This document shows, piece after piece, positions 23,876 through 34,300 of a stretch of 58,755 nucleotides of DNA. The notes beneath the pieces are model-generated. The model worked only from the letters and a program-made list of their open reading frames with translations. It was not told where the DNA came from and did no database searches. The position numbers and the translations under genes are program-made. Source of the DNA: Bacteroidota bacterium (GTDB lineage: Bacteria; Bacteroidota; Bacteroidia; Chitinophagales; Chitinophagaceae); assembly GCA_005884665.1 (NCBI GenBank), contig VBAT01000010.1, positions 335,849 to 394,603 of the forward strand, in the 5' to 3' direction. Position 1 is the stretch's first letter. Each line of letters starts with the position of its first letter.

Positions 23876-25084
23876 ATGGCTGGAAATAAATTTATGTTCT
23901 CGACCGGTATTGAAAATAGTTATCCCACAATTCAGTTACCGGATGGTACCATAAAACGGGTTGATGAAATGGAAAAAACATTTCATTATACTAACTGGGA
24001 AAAGGATTTCTGTCTTACAAAAGACCTGGGAATTGAATTTTTAAGATATGGACCGCCTTATTATTCTACGCATCTGGCTCCTGGAAAATATGATTGGTCT
24101 TTTACGGATGAAACTTTTAATAAATTAAAAGAACTGCACATTACACCTATTGTCGACCTATGTCATTTTGGAGTACCTGATTGGATTGAAAATTTTCAAA
24201 ATCCCGACTTCCCTGAACTTTTTGCTGAGTATGCGTTGAGTTTTGCTCAGCGCTTTCCTGAATTGCAATTGTATACGCCGATCAATGAAATTTTTATTAC
24301 TGCCATGTTTTCGGCAAAATATGGGTGGTGGAATGAGCGATTGAACACTGACAGATCATTTGTTACCGCTTTAAAACATTTGGCAAAGGCGAATGTAATG
24401 GCGATGAAGGCCATTTTAAAAGTTCAGCCTGAGGCTACATTTATTCAAAGCGAGTCTTCTGAATATTTTCATGCCATGGATCCACGGGCCGTTCCTCTTG
24501 CAAGATTTTTAAATCAAAAAAGATTTCTATCCCTTGATCTTACTTACGGGTATCCGCTGAATGTTGCAATGTATGAATATTTGTTACAAAATGGGATGAC
24601 AAGGCAGGATTATGAATGGTTTATCAAAAACCAGGTAAAGGCGAAATGCATAATGGGCAATGACTATTATGTAACAAATGAGCATTTGGTTTTTCCGGAT
24701 GGACATACGCAGGCAGCCGGTGAAATATTTGGCTATTACGTTATAACACACCAATATTATAAGCGCTATAAGTTACCGATCATGCATACTGAAACGAACA
24801 TAAAAATGCCAGCATGTAAAGAATGGTTATTAAAGCAATGGGCGAATGTTCATAGGTTAAAGCACGATGGCATCCCAATTATTGGATTTACGTGGTATAG
24901 CCTTCAACACCAGGTCGACTGGGATTCTGCCCTTCGCGATGATGCCGGACATGTGAACGAACTTGGGCTTTTTGATCTGGACCGCAATATTATGCCGGTC
25001 GGTGAGGCCTATAAGAAATTGATCGAAGACTGGAAAGATATACTAAATGAGGAAAGTTTTGGACTAACATTTGATAACTGGTAG
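23876..25084 (+). CDS. GH1-like family glycoside hydrolase, cytoplasmic
   Basis: 402 residues, single TIM barrel of the GH1/clan GH-A type. Acid/base Glu138 lies in TPINEIFITA and the nucleophile Glu306 in MHTETNIK; both are in the positions expected on strands 4 and 7. It resembles the N-terminal half of the preceding fusion protein (for example GNDYYVTNE against GFNYYVTSE), so the two are paralogues. No signal peptide. It starts 7 bases after the fusion gene and ends the operon. Substrate unknown; a role in trimming or transglycosylating the product of the same cassette is inference. Confidence 0.85.
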   Translation: MAGNKFMFSTGIENSYPTIQLPDGTIKRVDEMEKTFHYTNWEKDFCLTKDLGIEFLRYGPPYYSTHLAPGKYDWSFTDETFNKLKELHITPIVDLCHFGVPDWIENFQNPDFPELFAEYALSFAQRFPELQLYTPINEIFITAMFSAKYGWWNERLNTDRSFVTALKHLAKANVMAMKAILKVQPEATFIQSESSEYFHAMDPRAVPLARFLNQKRFLSLDLTYGYPLNVAMYEYLLQNGMTRQDYEWFIKNQVKAKCIMGNDYYVTNEHLVFPDGHTQAAGEIFGYYVITHQYYKRYKLPIMHTETNIKMPACKEWLLKQWANVHRLKHDGIPIIGFTWYSLQHQVDWDSALRDDAGHVNELGLFDLDRNIMPVGEAYKKLIEDWKDILNEESFGLTFDNW

Positions 25085-25273
25085 TCACCGTGTAAATATT
25101 TTCTCCTCCTTTATAATATTGGCAGTAAAAAAAGAAAACAATGCAGTTGCGCTTAATTCAGCTTTGGAGTCACTCTTGGCAGTTTCTTCCTTTGGTTGTG
25201 AGGGAAGCTGTGAAAAAACGGTTGTTTCGCTTTTAGTTGCTTTTGGGATAAGTTTCCGTAATCTCTGTTTCAT
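25085..25273 (-). CDS. small hypothetical protein (62 residues), doubtful
   Basis: ATG frame converging on the cassette, with its stop next to the stop of the preceding gene. Composition is plausible for a soluble or partly disordered peptide (KLIPKATKSETTVFSQLPSQ, then Lys/Glu/Ser-rich), and codon choice resembles that of the neighbours. No family is recognised and a 71-codon frame exists on the opposite strand. It may be chance. Confidence 0.25.
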   Translation of the reverse strand: MKQRLRKLIPKATKSETTVFSQLPSQPKEETAKSDSKAELSATALFSFFTANIIKEEKIFTR

Positions 25274-25912
25274 ACCTTATTTTTAACAATAAACATGCCT
25301 TTCTGTTTAACAAATTGTTATCCGATATCTACCTGTGAATAACTTTTTTCAATTCGTGATTTACGTAGTGAGTGCGGATAAGTCGGTGCAGATTGGTGAG
25401 AACAGATAGTAATTAAAGATAACCTATTTATCAACGAAAAAAATAGCCTTAACCGAATGCTGACCCGGATATTTTTCTTATGTCCTTATTTTCCTTTCCT
25501 CGTTCCCCGCCTGAATAAGAATCAGCGTTGTTTCTTATTCTTAACCGTGAATGAAGGGCTATCATAAAATGAATTGATGATCGGAAATATACCTGTTCGA
25601 ACTTCCGCCGGGCTTAATTTTCGAAACAACATTGGGAACGGGTTTCGTCTTTTGAGAATTTAGAACCTCCCTGACGTGTTGCAGTCTTTTCTACCATGCG
25701 TTTTTTTTCAATTTCAAGCAGCGTTTTTAGCTCAACCGCTCTCCTAAATTTGACCGGTATCCAACGGATTCAAATGTTAAAATAACTTAGTATAAAGGCA
25801 ATTCTCAGAAACTGAGAGCACTAAAATATTACTTATTTGCATGGAATAAAGCAGGGAATGATGCTTGCATGCATAGCATGAATCAACGATTGCTAAAACC
25901 TAAAACTGCCAA
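25274..25912. other. 639-bp region upstream of the SusC gene
   Basis: No gene supported. It should hold the promoter of the polysaccharide utilization locus. A small CTCAG-AAA-CTGAG hairpin lies ~90 bases before the SusC start, but no convincing TTTG/TAnnTTTG pair was found. Confidence 0.5.
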
Positions 25913-28900
25913 ATGGAAAAGAAACCTTTGCCTGCAAAAAACTGCGGGAGCGTTACCAGGTCGACCATTCACATTCTTTTCTTCTTTTTTACATTACAAT
26001 TTGCGGCGGTGTTGCCAGTGTTGGCTCAAGAAATACGTGTGTCCGGAACGGTCAAAAACGCAGAAGGAAAAGCTTTGCCCGGCGTAAGCGTGATTGTAAA
26101 AGGAACAACAAACGGCACTACCACCGATCCGGATGGGAAATTTACAATTGATGTTCCTAATCAACGTTCGGTGCTGGTGTTTTCCCTGATCGGGCACGCT
26201 GACCGGGAAGAAGTTGTAGGTAGCAGGAGGGCCCTTGATTTAACGCTGACCGAATCGGCAAGTAATCTTGATGAAGTTGTTGTAGTTGGTTATGGCACAC
26301 AGAAAAAGAGAGATGTTACCGGCGCGATATCGTCAATACAAAGTAAACAAATTGCTGAGCGGGTACCGCAGAATGTATTCGAAGCAATACAAGGGCAGGT
26401 CCCCGGCGTGTTAGTAACGCAGGAATCCGGCAGACCGGGTGCAGGGAACTTGCTTATCATCCGCGGGATGGGGACATTGGAGGGAGGAACTACTCCTCTT
26501 TATATTGTTGATGGTGCGCAAGGTGTAAACATAGATGGTATCAATCCCGCTGACATCGAATCTATTGAAATATTAAGAGATGCGGCATCTGCAGCTATTT
26601 ATGGGTCTGCCGGCGGCAATGGCGTCGTAATTATTACAACGAAAAAAGGAAAGGAAGGAAGAGCAAAAATAGACCTCCGTTATTTTACGAGTTTCGGCGA
26701 GTTGTCACGTAAAGTGCCACAGGCTAACGCTGCTGACAGGAGATTGCTGGACTTGAAACGAAGCAGCAGCGGCACGACCAGCATACCTTCCGACTCTTTA
26801 AATCCTGGTTACAATGCCGACAACGATTACCAGGACATGCTTACCCAAACGGCGATGAGGAACCAAATTGACCTGGGTGTAAGCGGGGCCAGCAGGACTA
26901 TGAATTATTATGGAAGTATTGGTCTGATAAAAGACAAAGGCCTTATTATAAACAGCTGGGCAAATATTGCCAGGGCAAGGTTCAATATGGATTTTAAACC
27001 TAGTGACCGGTTTGCATTCGGCACACGCATTCAGGCTTTATATCAAACCGAAAACAGGATAGATGAAGGCCGCACGTTGCAACAAGCTATTCAGCGACCG
27101 CCCAACTTCAGAGTGTATTTTCAGGATGGAAGCCTGGCAGGATTGATTGGTGGAAGAAGAAACCCTGTGGCGGAAGCATTATTGAACAAAAACAACTATG
27201 ACATCTATGATGTAAGCTTGTATAATTATATCAGCTATAATATTCTTAAGGAGCTGAAATTTACAGTTGATGCCAATGTAAGCGTTAACAATACCCACAA
27301 CCTGGTTTTCCTTGCCAAACTGAATAGCAGTGCCAACCCATTGAATAATGAGCTGGATGACAATTCAGATTATACCACGTATTGGATGGCGCAGGGATAT
27401 TTTAATTATAATAAAACGTTTGGAAGAGATCATACTATAACCGGCGTACTGGGACTAAGTTCTGAGCAGGGATTCAATCATCATGCTGAACAATCGGGGA
27501 CCAACCTGGTGACTGAAACGGTTCTTACAATGAATTCAGCCCAGGTAAAGAATCCAGCCACTACCAGTGAAGAAAGATTCTTCAAGCATTCTTACTTTGC
27601 ACGACTGGGTTATTCTTATAAAGGCAGATATCTGTTCAACAGTAATTTCCGTGCCGACGGCTCTTCACGTTTTGGTAAAGACAGTAAGTGGGGATATTTT
27701 CCATCGGCCTCCCTCGGCTGGCGTTTTTCTGAAGAGAGTTTTATGAATTGGTCAAGGAAGTATCTTGCCGACGGCAAGTTCAGGATAAGTTATGGCGCTA
27801 TAGGTAATGACAGGATTGGCGCCTATGATGCTATTTTGCGATACCAGTTTGGAAATAATTATTATAACGGGCTTTCAGGTGTAGCGACAGCTTCACTGTT
27901 TGGCAATAATAAGCTCGCCTGGGAATCCGTCAAACAATTTGATGTGGGAGCGGACCTGACATTATTAAAAGGCAGACTTTTTTTTACTGCCGATTATTAC
28001 AATAAAACAACGGAAAGACTTTTATACAGTGCACCGCTGCCTTCCAATACCGGGTTTGGTACTGTAAAGGTCAATGTAGGATCTATTCAAAATAAGGGAT
28101 TCGAATTTGTATTGAGCGGTTACCCGATCCGTAGTAAAAATGTTTCCTGGAATGCATCGCTTAACATGTCATTCAACAAGAATACGGTTAAGGAGCTGTA
28201 CCAGGGCACCGACCTTCTTCCCGGTGCAGTATGGAAAGTTTCAGAAGGCGGCCGCCTCGGTGATTTCTATGGATACAGGGCACTAGGTGTGTATGCTTAC
28301 GATGAATCCAATGCCTGGACACCTGACTACCAGCGCCAGCTTACACCTGTATTTGTGAATAATGTATTTACAGGATATACCCTTGATGGCAAACCTTATA
28401 CCGGCGTGGTAAAACAGTTGAGTACAAACGGTCTTGTGTCGAAAGGGGGTGATATGATCTGGCAAAATAACAACCTGGATAGTGTAATAGACGATAACGA
28501 CCGGCTCATTTTAGGTAATGCTTTCCCCGACTGGATAGCGGGATTGACAAACACTATCAACTATAAGGGATTCACTTTATCGTTTACCTATTATGTAAGT
28601 TGGGGCTCAGAGATATATAATAATGCCCGTGTTCAACTCAACCTGAATGCAACGACTAATGTAACACCCGAGCCAGTGTATATACACGGTGCCTGGTGGC
28701 ATCCGGGTGATGTCACGATTTGGCCGATTGCAAAGAACAATGCGGTCAGCAATGGCAGAGCGGGAAGCAGTCTTTATATTGAAGATGGATCCTTCATCCG
28801 TTTGCGGAATGTTCGCCTCTCTTATGAGGTGCCAAAGAAAATTATCTCGAAAGTGAAGCTGCAGGCAGTCAGCGTATTTGTGTTTGGAAATAACCTGGTG

Positions 28901-29026
28901 ACATGGACCAACTATAAATGGTATGATCCGGAAATTTCTTTGGGCGGAGCACTTACGCCCGGACAGGATAGCGGACGTTTCCCAAGAAAAAGAGAGTTTG
29001 GCGGGGGCATAAACATTAACTTTTAA
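25913..29026 (+). CDS. SusC/RagA-family TonB-dependent outer-membrane transporter
   Basis: 1037 residues. Signal peptide (~20-39, ending VLPVLAQ), carboxypeptidase-regulatory-like beta domain (VSGTVKNAEGKALPGVSVIV, ~42-120), the SusC linker LDEVVVVGYGTQKKRDVTGA, a plug domain (~120-240), then a 22-strand-type beta-barrel ending GGGININF with the C-terminal Phe needed for outer-membrane assembly. It forms the import pore for large oligosaccharides with the SusD-like lid encoded 10 bases downstream. No anti-sigma or sigma gene is beside it, so regulation probably runs through the AraC or LacI regulators further along. Confidence 0.95.
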   Translation: MEKKPLPAKNCGSVTRSTIHILFFFFTLQFAAVLPVLAQEIRVSGTVKNAEGKALPGVSVIVKGTTNGTTTDPDGKFTIDVPNQRSVLVFSLIGHADREEVVGSRRALDLTLTESASNLDEVVVVGYGTQKKRDVTGAISSIQSKQIAERVPQNVFEAIQGQVPGVLVTQESGRPGAGNLLIIRGMGTLEGGTTPLYIVDGAQGVNIDGINPADIESIEILRDAASAAIYGSAGGNGVVIITTKKGKEGRAKIDLRYFTSFGELSRKVPQANAADRRLLDLKRSSSGTTSIPSDSLNPGYNADNDYQDMLTQTAMRNQIDLGVSGASRTMNYYGSIGLIKDKGLIINSWANIARARFNMDFKPSDRFAFGTRIQALYQTENRIDEGRTLQQAIQRPPNFRVYFQDGSLAGLIGGRRNPVAEALLNKNNYDIYDVSLYNYISYNILKELKFTVDANVSVNNTHNLVFLAKLNSSANPLNNELDDNSDYTTYWMAQGYFNYNKTFGRDHTITGVLGLSSEQGFNHHAEQSGTNLVTETVLTMNSAQVKNPATTSEERFFKHSYFARLGYSYKGRYLFNSNFRADGSSRFGKDSKWGYFPSASLGWRFSEESFMNWSRKYLADGKFRISYGAIGNDRIGAYDAILRYQFGNNYYNGLSGVATASLFGNNKLAWESVKQFDVGADLTLLKGRLFFTADYYNKTTERLLYSAPLPSNTGFGTVKVNVGSIQNKGFEFVLSGYPIRSKNVSWNASLNMSFNKNTVKELYQGTDLLPGAVWKVSEGGRLGDFYGYRALGVYAYDESNAWTPDYQRQLTPVFVNNVFTGYTLDGKPYTGVVKQLSTNGLVSKGGDMIWQNNNLDSVIDDNDRLILGNAFPDWIAGLTNTINYKGFTLSFTYYVSWGSEIYNNARVQLNLNATTNVTPEPVYIHGAWWHPGDVTIWPIAKNNAVSNGRAGSSLYIEDGSFIRLRNVRLSYEVPKKIISKVKLQAVSVFVFGNNLVTWTNYKWYDPEISLGGALTPGQDSGRFPRKREFGGGININF

Positions 29027-29036
29027 ATTCCGGAAA

Positions 29037-30503
29037 ATGAAAAGATCAGCATATATACTAATCATTTTGTCTGTCGTACTGGCAACAGGATGTAAAAAGA
29101 AACTGGATCAACAACCGATTTCTGAGTTGTCGGCATCATTATTCTGGAAAACACCCGAGCATGCGCAATTGGGTGTTGCAGCAATATATGATGAAATACA
29201 AAAGACATTCAGCAGCGGAGGCAGTTTTACCGAATGGGGCGATGCAAGATCGGATAATTTTACTTTTGGAGGAACCGGCGAAAACCAGCAAAACATCGTT
29301 TTAAACGGTTTGAATGCCACAACTCCAACTGCAAACTGGGATAATTTATATGTTGCAATATCAAGAGCAAATTTTGCAATCAAATACCTGCCGGGGATAA
29401 CTGCACTAAGCGAGCTTCAGCGAAATAACTATCTCGCACAGGCATATGGCATCAGGGCATACATGTACTTCTGGGTAGTAAGATTATGGGGTGCGGCACC
29501 CGTAAGGCTGATTCCATACGAGAATATTGAAGAGAGTCCCAACCTTGCCAGGAGCCCGGCTGATTCTGTCATGAATAATGTGATCCTTCCCGATCTCAAT
29601 AAGGCAGCTGACCTTGTAGACAGATCGTCAACGAATGTATATGAATTGAACTATGGAGGCATTCTCGCTATACTTGCCGATGTCTACCTATGGAAAAAAG
29701 ATTATGCAAATGTCTTGAGTACGATCGATAAACTGATTGCGCTGAACCGCTACGCACTTACACCTTCAACTCCTGTTTTTACCTCTTATAAGGATATGAT
29801 CGTAACAGGTAACACAAAAGAGAATATATGGACATTGAACTGGGACTTTCTTGTTGATGGAGGAAATGGAATTGGCGGAAAGATTGGATCGTCCGATCAA
29901 ACCTCTAACTATTATATTGATAGCATCGTTTCGATGAAATGGGAAACCAATAAACAGGATATACGGCGCGGTATCACTTACGATACAACGATAGCAAACG
30001 CACTTCAAAGAATAATACAGGTATGGAAATTCTATCCTTTGGATAATACCGGGAAACCTGTAGTTCCCAGTCGCGCACAAAACCAGGTAAAATTGCTTTT
30101 ATATCGTTGGGCAGATATTTTATTAATGCGTGCAGAAGCGTTGAACTGGGCTAATAACGATAAAACGGGAGCGACTGCCATTGTCAATCAAATCCGTACC
30201 AGGGCAAAGGCAGGAAACTTAAACCCTGCTCTTTATAATAATCTTGCTACGCAACTGGATATGGAAACGGCTATACTCGATGAACGGCAACTGGAACTTT
30301 TTGCCGAGGGAAAACGCTGGTTCGACCTGGTGAGAACTGGAAGAGTGCTGGCAGTAATGGATCCACTTGTAAAGAGAAGACAGCAAATGCTCGGTGTTGG
30401 TCAAACGGGGTTTTCCGATGCGCGAAAAATACTTTGGCCGATATCAAGAGATGCGTTGAATAAAGATCCCCTGTTGATCCAGAATCCCCCGTATTCAGAT
30501 TGA
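29037..30503 (+). CDS. SusD/RagB-family glycan-binding surface lipoprotein
   Basis: 488 residues with a lipoprotein signal ending LATGCKKK, so lipid-anchored on the outer membrane. The N-terminal helical TPR-like region (SASLFWKTPEHAQLGVAAIY, YGIRAYMYFWVVRLWG) and the C-terminal RagB/SusD domain ending with LDERQLELFAEGKRWFDLVR are characteristic. It binds the target glycan and closes over SusC. Translation is probably coupled to susC (10-base gap). Confidence 0.95.
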   Translation: MKRSAYILIILSVVLATGCKKKLDQQPISELSASLFWKTPEHAQLGVAAIYDEIQKTFSSGGSFTEWGDARSDNFTFGGTGENQQNIVLNGLNATTPTANWDNLYVAISRANFAIKYLPGITALSELQRNNYLAQAYGIRAYMYFWVVRLWGAAPVRLIPYENIEESPNLARSPADSVMNNVILPDLNKAADLVDRSSTNVYELNYGGILAILADVYLWKKDYANVLSTIDKLIALNRYALTPSTPVFTSYKDMIVTGNTKENIWTLNWDFLVDGGNGIGGKIGSSDQTSNYYIDSIVSMKWETNKQDIRRGITYDTTIANALQRIIQVWKFYPLDNTGKPVVPSRAQNQVKLLLYRWADILLMRAEALNWANNDKTGATAIVNQIRTRAKAGNLNPALYNNLATQLDMETAILDERQLELFAEGKRWFDLVRTGRVLAVMDPLVKRRQQMLGVGQTGFSDARKILWPISRDALNKDPLLIQNPPYSD

Positions 30504-30525
30504 TCATCTTTTCAAAACAAGAATT

Positions 30526-31248
30526 ATGAAAGCAATAAAATATAAATTATTATACTATAGCATCTGCGGCTGTATCCTGGCAATGACGTTTGCAGGCTGC
30601 CGGAAACTTTTCGGGCTGGAGAATCAAAAAAATGTCGATCATCCCACAACTACGATTGACCCGCATATTTATAAAAATGCCTGGACGTATTTGAAAGAAC
30701 GGGCATTAGGCTCCAGTCCGAATGATACGATTTTCAAAAGGTTTTACCAGGGAATTATTTATTCAGGCATCGACACCAATGAATATACAAAGCCAGGTAG
30801 AACCTTTATTTTTTATCACAACGATGCGATTTTAAGAAAAAGCGGTACTACTACCACCACCGACTGTTATTTTGGAAAATATAAAGTCGGACCGGCTCCT
30901 GGCGTTGCAGCTACAAAATGGGAGGATTATCCTCCGTTACAGGTAAAGAATCACCTTCTTTCGTTGATCGTGGAAGGTGAACATACTTTTGAAAACATAA
31001 CACCTGATCCGGAATTTGATAAAACCCTTATGCCATTAGGTTATGATCCGTTGAATCCTGAAAGTCTAATTGCTTTCCGGGTGATCAATGACAGGGACTC
31101 GAGATTACGGATCAATGATTTTCCCGGGAGCGACTATCCAACTCCCAATCTCGCTACCCCAGGGCTCCAGGCCCGGACGGCCGGTATTTTATCGACCAAC
31201 GGACCAATACATGTCGTAGACAGGGTAGTTTTTTTTCAGAAACATTAA
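30526..31248 (+). CDS. surface lipoprotein, fasciclin-like
   Basis: 240 residues. Lipoprotein signal with lipobox near TFAGCRK. The C-terminus ILSTNGPIHVVDRVVF resembles the end of a fasciclin (FAS1) domain and the N-terminal part (AWTYLKERALG and YTKPGRTFIFYHNDAILR) fits its usual beginning. Fasciclin-like lipoproteins are frequent third genes of SusC/D operons and may assist glycan or surface binding. The FAS1 call is moderate; SGBP-like lipoprotein is the alternative. It is followed by a strong terminator at 31273. Confidence 0.7.
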   Translation: MKAIKYKLLYYSICGCILAMTFAGCRKLFGLENQKNVDHPTTTIDPHIYKNAWTYLKERALGSSPNDTIFKRFYQGIIYSGIDTNEYTKPGRTFIFYHNDAILRKSGTTTTTDCYFGKYKVGPAPGVAATKWEDYPPLQVKNHLLSLIVEGEHTFENITPDPEFDKTLMPLGYDPLNPESLIAFRVINDRDSRLRINDFPGSDYPTPNLATPGLQARTAGILSTNGPIHVVDRVVFFQKH

Positions 31249-31272
31249 ATAGCGTAAGTTGTATTTGATAAG

Positions 31273-31308
31273 ATGATCGCAGGATGCCTTTATCCTGCGA
31301 TCATTTTC
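31273..31308 (+). terminator. intrinsic terminator inside the utilization locus
   Basis: 13-bp perfect stem ATGATCGCAGGAT/ATCCTGCGATCAT with a 6-base loop, followed by TTTCTTT. It separates the SusC/D/lipoprotein unit from the enzyme genes and ends only 24 bases before the GH31 fusion start, so the enzymes need read-through or their own promoter. Confidence 0.8.
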
Positions 31309-31331
31309 TTTCCCGTTAAAGTGCAGTCCCG

Positions 31332-34300
31332 ATGAAATTAAAACTTTCATATCTTTTATTGTTGCTCAGCCAGGCATTGCCAGCCCAGCAAAAAACAAGA
31401 TTGATTGTGGCTGCCGGCCAGAAAACGGTAGCGGCTACCCAGGGCCTGTCTACCGGATCACCACTGACCTGGACAGAAGTAGCTCCTGGAGTATGGAAAG
31501 GAGTAGCCGGAACGCCTGAATCGTATGATCTGCTAAAAGCATCCGGGGCTGTTATCAACAAAGATGCATTGACGAAAATGGCTACAGTGATCTTTCCTCT
31601 TCCCCAAAACGATATCGCAGCTACGATCAGCGATGGTAAAACCTATTTGCGATTTCCATTGGAAAGAGAAGAACAGCTTTATGGTTTTGGATTGAATTTT
31701 CAAACGGTACATCAGCGGGGAAAAATATTGCAACTGCACATGGACCACTATGGTGGCAGAGACAACGGACGTACGCATGCTCCTGTACCATTTTATGTTT
31801 CATCAAAAGGCTACGGGGTGTTTATCAATTCAGCCAGGTATATTGATGTATATGCAGGTACCGGTGTGCGTAAAGACAGCAAGAATTTACCGCCAGAAAA
31901 GGATCGCAACACAAATAAAAGTTGGGACTCCCGTCCTTATTCGGATGCGGTAGAGATTTTAGTTCCAGCGGAGGGAGTGGAGGTTTATGTATTTGCTGGC
32001 CCAACTTCACTGGATGCAGTACGCCGGTTCAATTTGTTCAACGGGGGCGGTCCATTGCCTCCGCGCTGGGGTTTAGGATTTACCCAAAGAGTGAGATCTT
32101 TATTTACTGCTGATAGTGTAAAGAAAGAAGCCGAAGCATTTTTACAAAAAGGGTATCCCCTTGATTTTATCGGGCTGGAACCCGGCTGGCAAAGCAAGGC
32201 CTACCCGGGAACGTTTGAATGGGATAGAACAAGATATCCCGAACCGGAAAAGTTTGTAAAGGAAATGTTGGATAAAAACATACGGTTGAATTTGTGGATC
32301 AATCCTTATGTTTCCAAGCAAGCTTCTTTTTATAAGGATATTTCTCCATACACGGGGTCGCATACAGTGTGGGTAGGGGAAGTGCCGGATCTCACTTTGC
32401 CCGAAGCAAGAAAGATATTTTTTGGACAATTAAAAAAAGACCAGGTCGATATTGGGGTAAGTGGCTACAAGATTGATGAAGTAGATGGATACGATCACTA
32501 TCTCTGGCCGGATGTTGCTACGTTTCCATCAGGCACAAGTGCGGAGCAGTTGCGTCAAACTTACGGGCTGCTGGCTATTCGTTATACGGCTGAATTATTT
32601 CATCAGAAGAATCAGCGAACATATGGCCTGGCCCGTGCAAACAATGGGGGCGGTGTTTCTTTGCCATTTGTTATTTACAACGACTATTACAATCATGAGG
32701 ATTTTATCACGGCCCTCATCAATAGCGGGTACATCGGCGTGTTATGGACGCCAGAGGCAAGAGCATCTAAAACAGCAGAAGAGTGGTTGCGACGTTTTCA
32801 AACTGTTATCTTTTCGCCCATGGCGATGATCAATGCCTGGGCAAGCGGAACAAAACCGTGGTCGTATCCTGAAGTAGCGGAACAAATAAAACAACTGGCG
32901 TTGTTGCGTATGCAAATGATGCCTTATTGGTATTCGGAATTCGCGAAGTATCATTTTGAAGGAACACCTGTATTCCGCGGAATGAGTTTGGAAGATGGAT
33001 TCAGGCAGGAATCCAAAAAGGAAACCGGAGCCACTAACCTGGAAGAAAACCCTTATGCCGAAGCAACAACTAAAGAGATCAAGGACCAGTACATGGCCGG
33101 GGAATATTTATTGGTTGCGCCTTTGTTTACCGGGCAAACAACTCGCAAAGTTGTTTTGCCCAAAGGCAAATGGTACGACTTCTATACCGGTGAATATGCA
33201 GGTGATGGTGAAGTGTTGACCGTGACTCCGGGGCTGGATAAGATCCCGGTTTATGTAAAAGACGGTGGAGTTATCCCGATGATGCCTCCTATGCTCCATG
33301 CACCGAAAACCGGTGAGAAGGTCGATATCGAAATAAGGCATTACGGTGAAAAACCGGGAAAATATCTTCTGTATGATGACGACGGAGAAACGTTCGACTA
33401 TGAAAAAGGGTTATTTAGCTGGCGAATTATAACGGTCGAAAAGGATAAAAAAGGGGTTTGGAAAGGAACTATTTCAGCACCGGAAAAAGGTAAGCCGAAC
33501 ACAACCGGGAATGTTACGTGGAAGTTCATGTCGGTTCCTGCAAAACCGGTGCCTTCTTTATTTAAAAAAGAAGCAATAAAAACACTTGGACAGCATGTAC
33601 TTGCTGAAGCTGCCCTGGCTTTGAACGAGCAGCCGGTAACAGTTACTGCCCAGGTTTCTCCGAGGAGCGCCGGGAGCAAACATGATTTTTTCAGTGAAGG
33701 CGATTATTGGTGGCCTAATCCAGTAAGCGCTGATAGCCCTTATGTTCAGAAAGACGGAATGACCAACCCGGATAATTTTGTGGCGCATCGTCATGCAATG
33801 ATACGTTTCAGTAAGATCGTTGGCGCATTAGCTTCTGCATATACGATCACGAACGATGATAAATATGTGCGACATGCTTTGTTGCACTGTAAAGCCTGGT
33901 TTATAGATACTGCAACCAGGATGAACCCGAATATGCTGTATGCTCAGGCTATAAAGGGAAGATTCACCGGTCGTGGAATCGGTATTATTGATGCGATCCA
34001 GCTAATGGAAGTAACGCAGGGCTTAAGAGCTATGGAGAATTCAGCGGCGATGGATAAAATATTGTTGTCAGAAATAAAGAATTGGTTCGACCAGTTCCTT
34101 CAATGGCTCACCACGCATCAATATGGCAAAGATGAAATGAATGCGGCCAATAATCATGGTACCTGCTGGGTGATGCAGGTAGCGGCTTTTGCAAAATTTA
34201 CCGGCAATCAATCATTGACCGCCTTTTGCAGGGATCGATATAAAAAAGTTTTGTTGCCCAGTCAAATGGCGGCTGAGGGAAGCTTTCCACAGGAACTACG

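Noticed and set aside
30526..31248. Possible anti-sigma or FecR protein for the SusC operon
   Set aside because: The lipoprotein signal and the TNGPIHVVDRVVF end point to a fasciclin-like surface protein; there is no cytoplasmic anti-sigma segment and no sigma gene adjacent.
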